From Pseudomonas putida (lineage in GTDB: Bacteria > Pseudomonadota > Gammaproteobacteria > Pseudomonadales > Pseudomonadaceae): a DNA stretch of 64,000 nucleotides. The DNA lies in contig NZ_JAETZZ010000002.1 in the NCBI RefSeq assembly GCF_022627325.1, forward strand, positions 124,001 through 188,000, written 5' to 3'. Under the pieces are notes generated by a model. It was not told the DNA's origin, searched no databases, and saw nothing but the letters and a program-made list of their open reading frames with translations. The translations under genes and the position numbers were made by a program. This document shows, one piece after another, positions 11,601-18,327 of the stretch (the first letter of the stretch is position 1; each line of letters opens with the position of its first letter).

Positions 11601-12440
11601 CGGCCGCAGGTTGGGACGCTCCGGGCTGGACATGGCAAAGCCCGTAGTATTGATCAGAACCTCGGCCCCCACTTCGTCCAGCCAGTTTTCGACCTGCTCC
11701 AGGCAGGCGCTTTCCTTGAGGCTGGCAACGGCGATCGGCAACGGATTGAGGCCCGCCGCCTGCAGGCGCTGGCAAAACACGTCGATGAACGCGGTATTGG
11801 CGGCCTGCAGGTGCGAGCGGTAGAACAGCAGTGGTGCTACCGGGTGCTCCGGGTGCCACTGGCCGAACCAGTCCTTGAGGGTCGCAGTGGGGGTGCCGGG
11901 GTGATACACCGACGTGCGTGGCAACGGTTGCGGTGCATCCCAGCTGTAATCGCGGCCCAGCCACTGGCTGGCCAGGTACTTGAACAGGTTGATGGCATTG
12001 GCCTTGCCCCCTTGGCGCAGGTAATGCCAAAGGTGTTCGGCTGGCTCCCCGGTGATGCTGCCCAGCCGGGTCAGCTCCGGGTCGGGGCGGTCGTCACCGG
12101 GCACCAGAATCAACTGCACCCCGCGCGAAGCCAGTTCGACCAGCTGTTGCACACCATAGCGCCAGTAGCCCACGCCGCCGTGCAGCGACACCAGGATCAC
12201 CTTGGCGTGGCGCAGCACCTGGTCGACATAAAGGTCGACGGAGGCATGGTTCTGCACCTGCATGGGGTTGGCCAGGCGCAGGCTGGGGTAGTCGTCCGGC
12301 AGTTGCTCGGCGGTTTCAGCGAGCAAGGCCAAGTGCGAGTCGCCGCTGCAGAGAATCACCAGCTCGGCGGGTGTCTGGCCGAGGTCGGCGATGCTGTCGT
12401 CCGGCACGAAACCGCCGGGCTGGGTCCGCAGCAAGTGCAT
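8679..12440 (-). CDS. cobN: Cobaltochelatase large subunit CobN
   Basis: The length of 1253 residues is normal for CobN/BchH-type chelatase large subunits. Recognisable family segments include LHGGVGYWRYG near residue 93, HVGKHGNLEWLPGKGVGLS near the middle and LDSNDYYQFQGGM toward the C-terminus. CobN binds hydrogenobyrinic acid a,c-diamide and inserts cobalt, using ATP hydrolysed by the partner AAA+ subunit, in the aerobic cobalamin pathway in the cytoplasm. It starts three bases after the cobW stop and ends one base before the ChlI-like gene, so the four genes form one compact operon behind the cobalamin riboswitch at 13615-13815. Confidence 0.95.
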   Translation of the reverse strand: MHLLRTQPGGFVPDDSIADLGQTPAELVILCSGDSHLALLAETAEQLPDDYPSLRLANPMQVQNHASVDLYVDQVLRHAKVILVSLHGGVGYWRYGVQQLVELASRGVQLILVPGDDRPDPELTRLGSITGEPAEHLWHYLRQGGKANAINLFKYLASQWLGRDYSWDAPQPLPRTSVYHPGTPTATLKDWFGQWHPEHPVAPLLFYRSHLQAANTAFIDVFCQRLQAAGLNPLPIAVASLKESACLEQVENWLDEVGAEVLINTTGFAMSSPERPNLRPFRRDIAVLQAICAQDNQPGWEASEQGLGARDLAMHIALPELDGRIITRPVSFKDMAWRSERSQSDVVCYRAHPERMDFVAELARRWVELARLPNGQKRVALVLANYPTRDGRIGNGVGLDTPAAALNILKALQAEGYPLGELPDSGTQLIHQLLGGVTNDLDHLDQRPCTQSLSLADYQAAFERLPEANRQAVLERWGAPEQDPMYRSGRLMVAGLRYGLTFVGIQPARGYQVDPSAVYHDPDLVPPHGYLAFHFWLRHAFAADAVIHVGKHGNLEWLPGKGVGLSDQCWPDALLGPLPNIYPFIVNDPGEGAQAKRRTQAVIIDHLMPPLTRAETYGPLRHLEQLADEFYEAQMLDPRRARELQRDILELVKANHIDRELQLEGQLDDAAVWLPRLDTYLCDLKESQIRDGLHVFGQSPQARLRIDTLLALLRVERGDGRGGNASLLRTLAKALALGFDPLDCDLGQNWAGPRPALLQGVSDALWRTCGDTRERLELLALQVIERALGGTLQLPDEAQWQPVYQVVQALQGQVAPDLDACGAAEINGLLAALAGRFVPAGPSGAPSRGRLDVLPTGRNFYTVDIRNLPTTTAWRLGFASANLILERHLQDHGDHLRQLGLSVWGTATMRTGGDDIAQAMALMGVRPVWASGSQRVDDFEILPLSLLDRPRVDVTLRVSGFFRDAFGNLIRLFDAAVQAVAALDEPQDLNPLAARVRAERAALQAEGVEAEQAARQAGWRVFGAKPGAYGAGVQNAIDGRLWHSREDLAEVYLNHGGYAYGGSDEGTPARAQFARRLGQVQAVLQNQDNHEHDLLDSNDYYQFQGGMLAASETLSGAGVASYHGDHSQLDRPRIRTLKEELNRVIRARALNPKWIDGAKRHGYKGAFELAATVDNLFAFDATTHLIDDHHYQSLADAYVLDPATRDFMREHNPEALRDLTERLLEAQQRGLWEAPGDYRETLEEQLLDGEEQA

Positions 12441-12443
12441 GGG

Positions 12444-13511
12444 TCAGGCGCCCAGTGCCTGGCGCAGACGTGCTTCCAGCTGTGCGGCGTCAAGGTCTTG
12501 GCCGATCAGCACCAGCCGGGTGACGCGCGGCTCATCGGCACGCCAGGCGCGGTCGAAGTGCTTGTCGAAACGGGTACCTACGCCCTGCACCAGCAGGCGC
12601 ATGGGCTTGCCAGGAATGGCTGCGAAGCCTTTGGCACGGAGGATGCCGAATTCCACCACCAGTTGGGTCAGGGCGTCGAGCAGCAGCGCTTCGTCGGCCT
12701 CCGGCAAGTCGATGGAGATGGAGTCGAAGGCATCATGGTCGTGATCGTCGTGGTCTTCGCCGTCGTGATGCGAATCATGGTGGGTGCGGCGGCCATCGAT
12801 GTGCGCTTCGGACTCTGCGCCGACGCCCAGCAGCACGTTCAGCGGCAGGCGGCCGCTGCTAGCCTCGACTACCTTGACCGCGGGCGGCAATTCTTCGGCC
12901 ACTTCAGCGCGGACTTTCGCCAGGCCTTCGGCGTCGATCAGGTCGGCTTTGTTCAGTACCACCAGATCGGCACTGGCCAGTTGATCGGCGAACAGCTCGT
13001 GCAGCGGCGACTCGTGGTCCAGGTTGGGGTCGAGCTTGCGTTGGGCGTCGACCTGGTCTGGGTAGGCGGCGAAGGTACCGGCGGCGACAGCCGGGCTGTC
13101 GACCACGGTAATCACCGCGTCGACGGTGCAGGCGTTGCGGATTTCCGGCCACTGGAAGGCTTGCACAAGGGGCTTTGGCAGTGCCAGACCGCTGGTTTCG
13201 ATGAGGATATGGTCGAGGTCGCCACGGCGCGCCACCAGTTCACGCATGACCGGGAAGAATTCTTCCTGAACGGTGCAGCAGAGGCAGCCGTTGGCCAGTT
13301 CGTAGACGCGGCCGCTGGCTTCTTCTTCGGTGCAGCCGATGCTGCATTGTTTGAGGATTTCGCCGTCGATGCCGAGTTCGCCGAACTCGTTGACGATGAC
13401 TGCGATGCGGCGGCCTTGGGCGTTGTCGAGCATGTGCCGGAGCAAGGTGGTCTTGCCCGAGCCGAGGAAGCCGGTGACGATGGTGACGGGGAGCTTGGCC
13501 AGTGTTTTCAT
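12444..13511 (-). CDS. cobW: CobW-type GTPase metal chaperone
   Basis: A protein of 355 residues in the COG0523 G3E GTPase family. It starts with MKTLAKLP at the ATG at 13511, preceded by AAGGG, and has the P-loop GFLGSGKT (14-21). The family metal motif CLCC follows (NGCLCCTVQ), and there is an acidic His-rich stretch (HHDSHHDGEDHDDHDHD) in the linker, fitting cobalt or zinc binding. CobW is thought to deliver Co(II) to the CobN chelatase complex. It is the first gene after the riboswitch. An in-frame ATG 11 codons upstream exists but has no good ribosome-binding site. Confidence 0.92.
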   Translation of the reverse strand: MKTLAKLPVTIVTGFLGSGKTTLLRHMLDNAQGRRIAVIVNEFGELGIDGEILKQCSIGCTEEEASGRVYELANGCLCCTVQEEFFPVMRELVARRGDLDHILIETSGLALPKPLVQAFQWPEIRNACTVDAVITVVDSPAVAAGTFAAYPDQVDAQRKLDPNLDHESPLHELFADQLASADLVVLNKADLIDAEGLAKVRAEVAEELPPAVKVVEASSGRLPLNVLLGVGAESEAHIDGRRTHHDSHHDGEDHDDHDHDAFDSISIDLPEADEALLLDALTQLVVEFGILRAKGFAAIPGKPMRLLVQGVGTRFDKHFDRAWRADEPRVTRLVLIGQDLDAAQLEARLRQALGA

Positions 13512-13614
13512 GTCGCGTTGCCCTTGGCAGGATGGCGCGGGCATGCGGGACGAAAGCCGCGGTCGGACCGGCCGGGCTCGTTCGCCACCGGATCACCCCG
13601 CCCGGTTGATAGTC

Positions 13615-13815
13615 GAAAACGTTGCGAGGCAGGTCTCCTGGCTTGCACCGTTGCGGCCCGTTCGATCAAGGGGCTGGCGGGATGACGCCTTCCCGCGCTT
13701 AGGCGCAGTGGCTGTGTCGATCCGTTACCGGTGCTTACAGTTGCGGGGGCAGCCGCGGCTTGTACCGCGTTCCCGTCTTAGCTTCGGCCTGGCCGAAGAA
13801 CCTCGAAGCGGCAAG
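13615..13815 (-). ncRNA. Cobalamin riboswitch controlling cobW-cobN-chlI-VWA
   Basis: Read on the minus strand, the region contains the B12 box AGCCAGGAGACCTGCC (about 13629-13645) and the conserved core GCTGCCCCCGCAACTGTAAGC about 100 bases upstream, with helical segments between. These are the hallmarks of a class-I cobalamin aptamer. A GC-rich segment between the B12 box and the cobW ribosome-binding site could form the expression platform. With adenosylcobalamin bound, expression of the cobalt-insertion genes should be repressed. The outer limits are approximate. Confidence 0.9.
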
Positions 13816-13909
13816 GCTACGCGGGGGGTGGCAGGTGGTCAACTGTTGACGCGCCCGTCCCCACCCCTACGCAATGAACCAAGCGCAAGCCCAAGCCCTG
13901 CCTGCCCCT

Positions 13910-13945
13910 GCTCTTGCTCTTGCTCTTGCTCTTGCTCTTGCTCTT
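13910..13945. repeat. Hexamer array (GCTCTT)6 at the left tip of the inverted repeat
   Basis: Six exact GCTCTT units in tandem, followed by GCTTTT. The mirror copy lies at 14628-14651 at the other end of the inverted repeat. No gene reads through it convincingly. Confidence 0.95.
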
Positions 13946-14154
13946 GCTTTTCTAGCGCGCAAGTACAGGCACCGCAGATTGCGACTTCAGGAGGCCGAGC
14001 GCAGGCCTTGCGGAGGGAGGTGACGGGCATGGATGCCCGTCAAGCGCTTCGGCCCATGGATGGGCCGTGAGCGCGGTCCTCCCGGGAGCAAGGCCGGAGC
14101 GAGGGAACCCCGAAGCGCAGCGTAGGGGCCGGATGATAGGAGCCAGCCTTTTTT

Positions 14155-14188
14155 GGTTACTTTTTGGGGCGTTTGCCAAAAAGTGACC
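14155..14188. repeat. Stem-loop in the left arm (ACTTTTTGG/CCAAAAAGT)
   Basis: A nine-base perfect stem ACTTTTTGG/CCAAAAAGT, flanked by outer GGT/ACC pairs. The equivalent hairpin in the right arm (14388-14417) has a different but still complementary stem, so the pairing is preserved while the bases differ. Confidence 0.75.
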
Positions 14189-14265
14189 CGCCGTAAGGGC
14201 GGAAAGGTGAGTGAGCGTCGCCATAGCAAATGGATATGCCCAGATGAATCGAAACCCCAGCATGA

Positions 14266-14328
14266 GCTTGTGGCTTGTGGCTTGTGGCTTGCGGCTTGCG
14301 GCTTGCGGCTTGCGGCTTGCGGCTTGCG
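14266..14328. repeat. Heptamer array (GCTTGTG)3(GCTTGCG)6 in the spacer of the inverted repeat
   Basis: Nine tandem seven-base units: three GCTTGTG followed by six GCTTGCG, 63 bases in all. It fills most of the spacer. The period of seven means all three frames of the minus strand encode the same short peptide repeats, which explains the spurious low-complexity ORFs here. Confidence 0.95.
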
Positions 14329-14387
14329 GCTAGCGTGAATATCCATTTGCCGGGGCGGCGCTGAATCACCTTTCCGCCCTTACGGCG

Positions 14388-14417
14388 GGTCCCTTTTTGT
14401 CTTGGCAAAAAGGAACC
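14388..14417. repeat. Stem-loop in the right arm (CCTTTTTG/CAAAAAGG)
   Basis: The counterpart of the hairpin at 14155-14188, read on the plus strand with an eight-base stem CCTTTTTG/CAAAAAGG and outer GGT/ACC pairs. The A-T closing pair of the left-arm hairpin is replaced by C-G on both sides. Confidence 0.75.
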
Positions 14418-14627
14418 AAAAACCGCCCGCTCCCATCATCCGGCCCCTACGCTTCGCTCCGGGGTTCCCTCACTCCGGCCTTGCTCCCGGGAGGACCGCG
14501 CTCACGGCCCATCCATGGGCCGAAGCGCTTGACGGGCATCCATGCCCGTCACCTCCCTCCGCAAGACCTCCGTTCGGCCTCCTGAAGTCGCAATCTGCAG
14601 CGTCTGATCTACCGCGCACTGAAAAGC

Positions 14628-14688
<61 letters not shown>

Positions 14689-14749
14689 GGAAATCGTGGC
14701 ATGCGATAAGGGCTGCGATTGACGCAAACCCTGCCCCGTGCTCTCCTTG

Positions 14750-14962
14750 CACCTTACGTTCAGGTGCCCCCATTGGGGGTGAAACGGGAAACCGGTGCGT
14801 CGCAGGCCCTCGATCAGGGCCGGACAATCCCGGTGCTGCCCCCGCAACGGTAAGCGAGCGAAGCGTCTAGACCACTGTGCCACGCCATCCGGCATGGGAA
14901 GGTGACGCTTTACCAGGAGCCCTGCTCCTCCTCGCAAGCCCGGAGACCGGCCTGGCGTTCAT
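14750..14962 (+). ncRNA. Cobalamin riboswitch controlling cbtB-cbtA-cobE-cobM
   Basis: On the plus strand there is a conserved GAAACGGGAAACCGGTGCG segment (about 14780), the core GCTGCCCCCGCAACGGTAAGC (14835-14855) and the B12 box AGCCCGGAGACCGGCCT (about 14937-14953). Spacing and order fit a complete class-I cobalamin aptamer. It starts about 65 bases beyond the right end of the inverted repeat and ends about 115 bases before cbtB. It should repress cobalt import when cobalamin is plentiful. Confidence 0.93.
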
Positions 14963-15078
14963 GAACACCCCGCGGTGGGCGGGCGCTGTCGCATTTCTCT
15001 GGGCCACCCAAGCCCGGGGCTGCCGCGCTTGCCTGTTGCCCAATAAGCACAATGCCCCACAAAGCAGAGGAACGCGTC

Positions 15079-15264
15079 ATGCCCGTCACCAGCGCCAAAC
15101 ACGGTATCGCCACCCCCGTCACCCTCAGCCAGCGCGTGGTCATCGCCACCGCTGCCAGCCTGTTGGGCCTGTGCCTGATCTACTTTGCCGGCTTCTCACA
15201 CATCGAGGCGGTACACAACGCCGCCCACGACACCCGCCACAGCGCCGCATTCCCTTGCCACTGA
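15079..15264 (+). CDS. cbtB: CbtB cobalt transporter subunit
   Basis: A 61-residue protein with one transmembrane segment (about 18-40, VVIATAASLLGLCLIYFAGF) and a C-terminal His-rich metal motif HNAAHDTRHSAAFPCH, the signature of CbtB. I chose the ATG at 15079 because AGAGGAA lies upstream; an ATG nine codons earlier lacks a site. CbtB works with CbtA in B12-regulated cobalt uptake across the inner membrane. It is the first gene after the cobalamin riboswitch. Confidence 0.92.
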   Translation: MPVTSAKHGIATPVTLSQRVVIATAASLLGLCLIYFAGFSHIEAVHNAAHDTRHSAAFPCH

Positions 15265-15273
15265 GACCGCCCC

Positions 15274-15981
15274 ATGATCAAGCGCATCGCCCGCACCGCA
15301 GGCTTCAGCGGCCTGCTCGCAGCCCTGTTGTTGACCCTGCTGCAAAGCTTCTGGGTCGCACCGCTCATTCTTGAGGCAGAAACCTATGAATCGGCAGCCC
15401 CCGCCGCCGAACACCACCACGATAGCCAGGCAACCGCCGGGCATGAACACGCCGCGGCGCACGAACACAGCGCAGAGGCGTGGTCACCAGAGGACGGCTG
15501 GCAACGCATCCTCTCCACCACCGGAGGCAACCTGGTCGTAGCCGTCGGCTTTGCCTTGATCCTTGCCGCGCTGTACAGCCTGCGCGAACCCAACCGCGTC
15601 ACCACCGGCGCATTGTGGGGCTTGGCCGGCTTCGCCGTGTTCTGCCTGGCACCCACCTTGGGCCTGCCGCCAGAACTACCAGGCACCGCCGCGGCCGACC
15701 TCGGCCAGCGCCAGAGCTGGTGGATTGGCACCGCCGCCGCAACCGCATTGGGGCTTGCTTTGCTGGTGTTCGCGCGTCATTGGCTGCTCAAGGCCTGCGG
15801 CGCCGTGTTGCTGGTAATCCCGCACGTGATCGGCGCTCCGCAACCCGACGTTCACCAAAGCCTGGCCCCAGAAGCGCTGGAAACCCAATTCAAGATCGCG
15901 TCGTGGGTAACCAACGCTGCCTTCTGGTTGGCGCTGGGCCTGCTCAGCGCCTGGTTGTACCGCCGCTCCAGCCAGGCCTGA
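15274..15981 (+). CDS. cbtA: CbtA cobalt transporter
   Basis: The protein has 235 residues and about five hydrophobic segments: near 9-27 (GLLAALLLTLLQSFWV), 82-100, 107-125, 152-185 and 210-230. After the first membrane helix comes a periplasmic His-rich loop (EHHHDSQATAGHEHAAAHEH), suited to cobalt capture. CbtA is the membrane component of the cobalamin-regulated CbtAB cobalt importer. It starts nine bases after cbtB, and its TGA overlaps the cobE ATG (TGATG), showing a tightly coupled operon. Confidence 0.92.
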   Translation: MIKRIARTAGFSGLLAALLLTLLQSFWVAPLILEAETYESAAPAAEHHHDSQATAGHEHAAAHEHSAEAWSPEDGWQRILSTTGGNLVVAVGFALILAALYSLREPNRVTTGALWGLAGFAVFCLAPTLGLPPELPGTAAADLGQRQSWWIGTAAATALGLALLVFARHWLLKACGAVLLVIPHVIGAPQPDVHQSLAPEALETQFKIASWVTNAAFWLALGLLSAWLYRRSSQA

Positions 15982-16391
15982 TGGCAAGCCAATGCACACT
16001 GCCGGCGCTCTACGCCGGCTTTGGTTGCCGCCGGGGCTGCCCGGTGGAGGCCCTCGACGAACTGCTATACCAGGCACTGCACAGCCATGGGCTGACGCTG
16101 GCGGCGTTGCGAGGCATCGCCAGCATCACAGCGAAAGCGGACGAACCCGGCCTGCGACAACTCGCCGAACGTCACAACTTGCCCCTTTTGGTGTTCGCAC
16201 CCTCGCAACTGCAGGCCTACGAGCCGCAACTGAGCCACCGCTCTGCGGTAGCATTCGCCCACAGCGGTTGCTGGGGCGTGGCGGAGAGCGCAGCCCTGGC
16301 CCTGGCCGATCATGAATGTGGCAACGCCGCGCTCGTGGTCACGCGGCAAACCCTTGGCGGCGCTACCCTCGCCCTCGCCAGCGGCGGATAA
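15981..16391 (+). CDS. cobE: CobE/CbiG-C-like cobalamin biosynthesis protein
   Basis: A protein of 136 residues homologous to the C-terminal domain of CbiG: YAGFGCRRGCPVEALDEL near the N-terminus, GIASITAKADEPGL in the middle and GVAESAALAL later. CobE is a small protein of the aerobic corrin pathway whose precise role is not firmly established; it may act around the C-20/C-12 side-chain steps or bind intermediates. The ATG at 15981 overlaps the cbtA stop (TGATG). It is followed by cobM after 31 bases. Confidence 0.88.
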   Translation: MASQCTLPALYAGFGCRRGCPVEALDELLYQALHSHGLTLAALRGIASITAKADEPGLRQLAERHNLPLLVFAPSQLQAYEPQLSHRSAVAFAHSGCWGVAESAALALADHECGNAALVVTRQTLGGATLALASGG

Positions 16392-16422
16392 TTGTTTCAC
16401 CATTCTCCTGCAAGGATTTTCC

Positions 16423-17175
16423 ATGACGGTCTACTTCATCGGCGCCGGCCCAGGCGACCCGGAATTGATCACGGTCAAAGGGCAGCGGCTGATCCGTCAG
16501 TGCCCAGTGATCATCTACGCCGGCTCGCTGGTGCCCGCTGCCGTGCTCGAAGGGCACCAGGCCCAGACCGTGATAAACAGTGCCGAACTGCACCTGGAGC
16601 AGATCGTTGCGGCCATGCACGCGGCCCATGAACAGGGCCAGGATGTCGCCCGTGTCCACAGTGGCGATCCCAGCTTGTATGGTGCCATCGGCGAACAGAT
16701 CCGCCACCTGCGCGAACTGGGCATCGACTACCAGATCATTCCGGGTGTAACCGCTACCGCCGCCAGTGCCGCTTTGCTGGGCTGCGAACTGACCCTGCCA
16801 GAGGTGGCGCAGACGGTCATCCTGACCCGCTACGGTGACAGCTCGCCCATGCCGGCAGGCGAACAACTGGGCGACCTGGCACGTCATGGCTGCACCTTGG
16901 CGATCCACCTCGGCGTGAAACACCTGGCTCGAATCGTCGATGAGCTTGTTCCTTATTACGGCGCAGACTGCCCGGTGGCCGTGGTGCATCGGGCCACCTG
17001 GCCCGATCAGGACTGGGTACGGGGCACCCTCCACGATATCGTCGAGCAGGTAGCCGCGAAGGGTTTTCGTCGCACCGCGCTGATCCTCGTCGGGCATGTG
17101 CTGGGCGATGCGCCGTTCGCCGAATCCGCCCTGTACCGTGCCGGGCATGCGCACCTCTATCGCCAGGGCAGTTGA
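16423..17175 (+). CDS. cobM: Precorrin-4 C11-methyltransferase CobM
   Basis: A protein of 250 residues with the tetrapyrrole methylase fold. It opens with VYFIGAGPGDPELITVKG, the glycine-rich SAM-binding loop, and continues with VHSGDPSLYGAIGEQ and PGVTATAASAALLG, which are CobM/CbiF signatures. It methylates C-11 of precorrin-4 using S-adenosylmethionine to give precorrin-5 in the aerobic cobalamin pathway. The ATG at 16423 has CAAGGA seven bases upstream. It closes the riboswitch-controlled cbtB-cbtA-cobE-cobM unit. Confidence 0.94.
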   Translation: MTVYFIGAGPGDPELITVKGQRLIRQCPVIIYAGSLVPAAVLEGHQAQTVINSAELHLEQIVAAMHAAHEQGQDVARVHSGDPSLYGAIGEQIRHLRELGIDYQIIPGVTATAASAALLGCELTLPEVAQTVILTRYGDSSPMPAGEQLGDLARHGCTLAIHLGVKHLARIVDELVPYYGADCPVAVVHRATWPDQDWVRGTLHDIVEQVAAKGFRRTALILVGHVLGDAPFAESALYRAGHAHLYRQGS

Positions 17176-17240
17176 ACATTGCCAAGCCGATCCCCGCCAT
17201 AGCAGACTCCAGGCTCCATCCCGCGGACCGGAGTCGCCCC

Positions 17241-17483
17241 ATGCTGGAACTACGTCCCAATTGCGAATGCTGCAACGCCGATCTGCCGGGCGACAGCCCT
17301 GACGCGCTGATCTGCTCGTTCGAATGCACATTCTGCAAGCGCTGTGCACAAACCCACTTCCAGGGCCGCTGCCCCAACTGCTCAGGACAATTGGTCGCAC
17401 GCCCCACCCGGGTCGGCACCGCCTTGAGCAACAACCCGCCTGCCACAGTGCGCGTGCTCAAGCCCCACGCCCGCTGTGGCTGA
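17241..17483 (+). CDS. DUF1272 zinc-ribbon-like small protein
   Basis: A protein of 80 residues with a dense Cys pattern: NCECC near the N-terminus, then ICSFECTFCKRCA and CPNCSG. These Cys pairs look like two zinc sites and match the DUF1272 family, whose function is unknown. The ATG at 17241 is preceded by GGAG. It lies 65 bases after cobM in the same direction, so it may be co-transcribed, but no link to cobalamin is established. A hairpin follows the stop. Confidence 0.8.
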   Translation: MLELRPNCECCNADLPGDSPDALICSFECTFCKRCAQTHFQGRCPNCSGQLVARPTRVGTALSNNPPATVRVLKPHARCG

Positions 17484-17497
17484 GTAACCTGCAGCCC

Positions 17498-17535
17498 CAA
17501 GCATCGTCGAAACATACCCCGGCGATGCTTGTTCT
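17498..17535 (+). terminator. Candidate terminator after the DUF1272 gene
   Basis: Stem CAAGCATCG/CGATGCTTG with a 16-base loop, followed only by TTCTC. It lies at the end of the cob/DUF1272 unit and before the response-regulator gene. Lack of a real T-run keeps the confidence low. Confidence 0.45.
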
Positions 17536-17708
17536 CAGACGATCTTGTAGGACTTTTCAACAAAGTCGTGCCCCTTACTCAACACATCTATACTCGCCAT
17601 TACCAAGGAACCGGAATGGACGTATCGTGCTGCGCTGCAGAAAGACCTTGCAGACGTATTCCTGATTAGCCTTAGGAAACGGACCACATTCCGACAGGAG
17701 TTAGCCTC

Positions 17709-18323
17709 ATGACAACCGTGCTGATCGTTGACGATCACTCTACCGTTCGATTTGCGCTGCGCATGCTGCTTGAGCGTGAGCGCTTCAAAGTTGTGGGTGA
17801 AGTCGACAACGGTAGCGAAGTGGCGCAGGTAGCACGCAACCTGCGCCCCGATGTGGTAGTGCTGGACATCGGGCTTCCCGGCCTCGACGGTATGGAAGTC
17901 ATCAAACGCCTGCAGCAGCTTGAACACGCGCCCAGGATCATGGTCCTGACCGGGCAGGCCTCGGAATTGTACGTACGCCGCTGCCTGGACGCCGGTATCG
18001 GCGCTTTCGTAACCAAAGATGAAGATCTCGATGCCGTCGTCTTTGCCATGAAAGCCCTGGTCAAAGGGTACTCGACCTTCCCGCAGATGTCGGTGAACAG
18101 CAACACGCTGGACAGCGAGCAAGGGCGCCTGAGCAGCCTGTCGAATCGGGAGATGGAAGTGCTGCGGCGCTTGGCCCGTGGCGAGAACAACAAGAACATA
18201 GGCCATTGCATGAACCTCAGCGCCAAGACCATCAGCACTTACCGTGGGCGCATCATGGACAAGCTCAAGACAGAATCATTGGTAGAAATGGTCGACCTGG
18301 CCAAACGCAACAACGTCAACTAG
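17709..18323 (+). CDS. BvgA/EvgA-like LuxR-family response regulator
   Basis: A protein of 204 residues with an N-terminal receiver (about 1-120) and a C-terminal LuxR helix-turn-helix (about 140-200, LSNREMEVLRRLARGENNKNIG). The phospho-acceptor is Asp53 in VVVLDIGLPG, with the acidic pair Asp8-Asp9 intact. PGLDG and the later KDEDL Lys complete the site. Only four bases separate its stop from the BvgS-like kinase, so the two form a cognate phosphorelay. The target genes are not evident from the sequence. Confidence 0.9.
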   Translation: MTTVLIVDDHSTVRFALRMLLERERFKVVGEVDNGSEVAQVARNLRPDVVVLDIGLPGLDGMEVIKRLQQLEHAPRIMVLTGQASELYVRRCLDAGIGAFVTKDEDLDAVVFAMKALVKGYSTFPQMSVNSNTLDSEQGRLSSLSNREMEVLRRLARGENNKNIGHCMNLSAKTISTYRGRIMDKLKTESLVEMVDLAKRNNVN

Positions 18324-18327
18324 GCGC

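Noticed and set aside
10455..13685. A very long plus-strand ORF of 1076 codons opposite cobN and cobW
   Set aside because: It is the shadow of the high-GC cobN/cobW genes on the other strand; its translation matches no family and it runs into the riboswitch.
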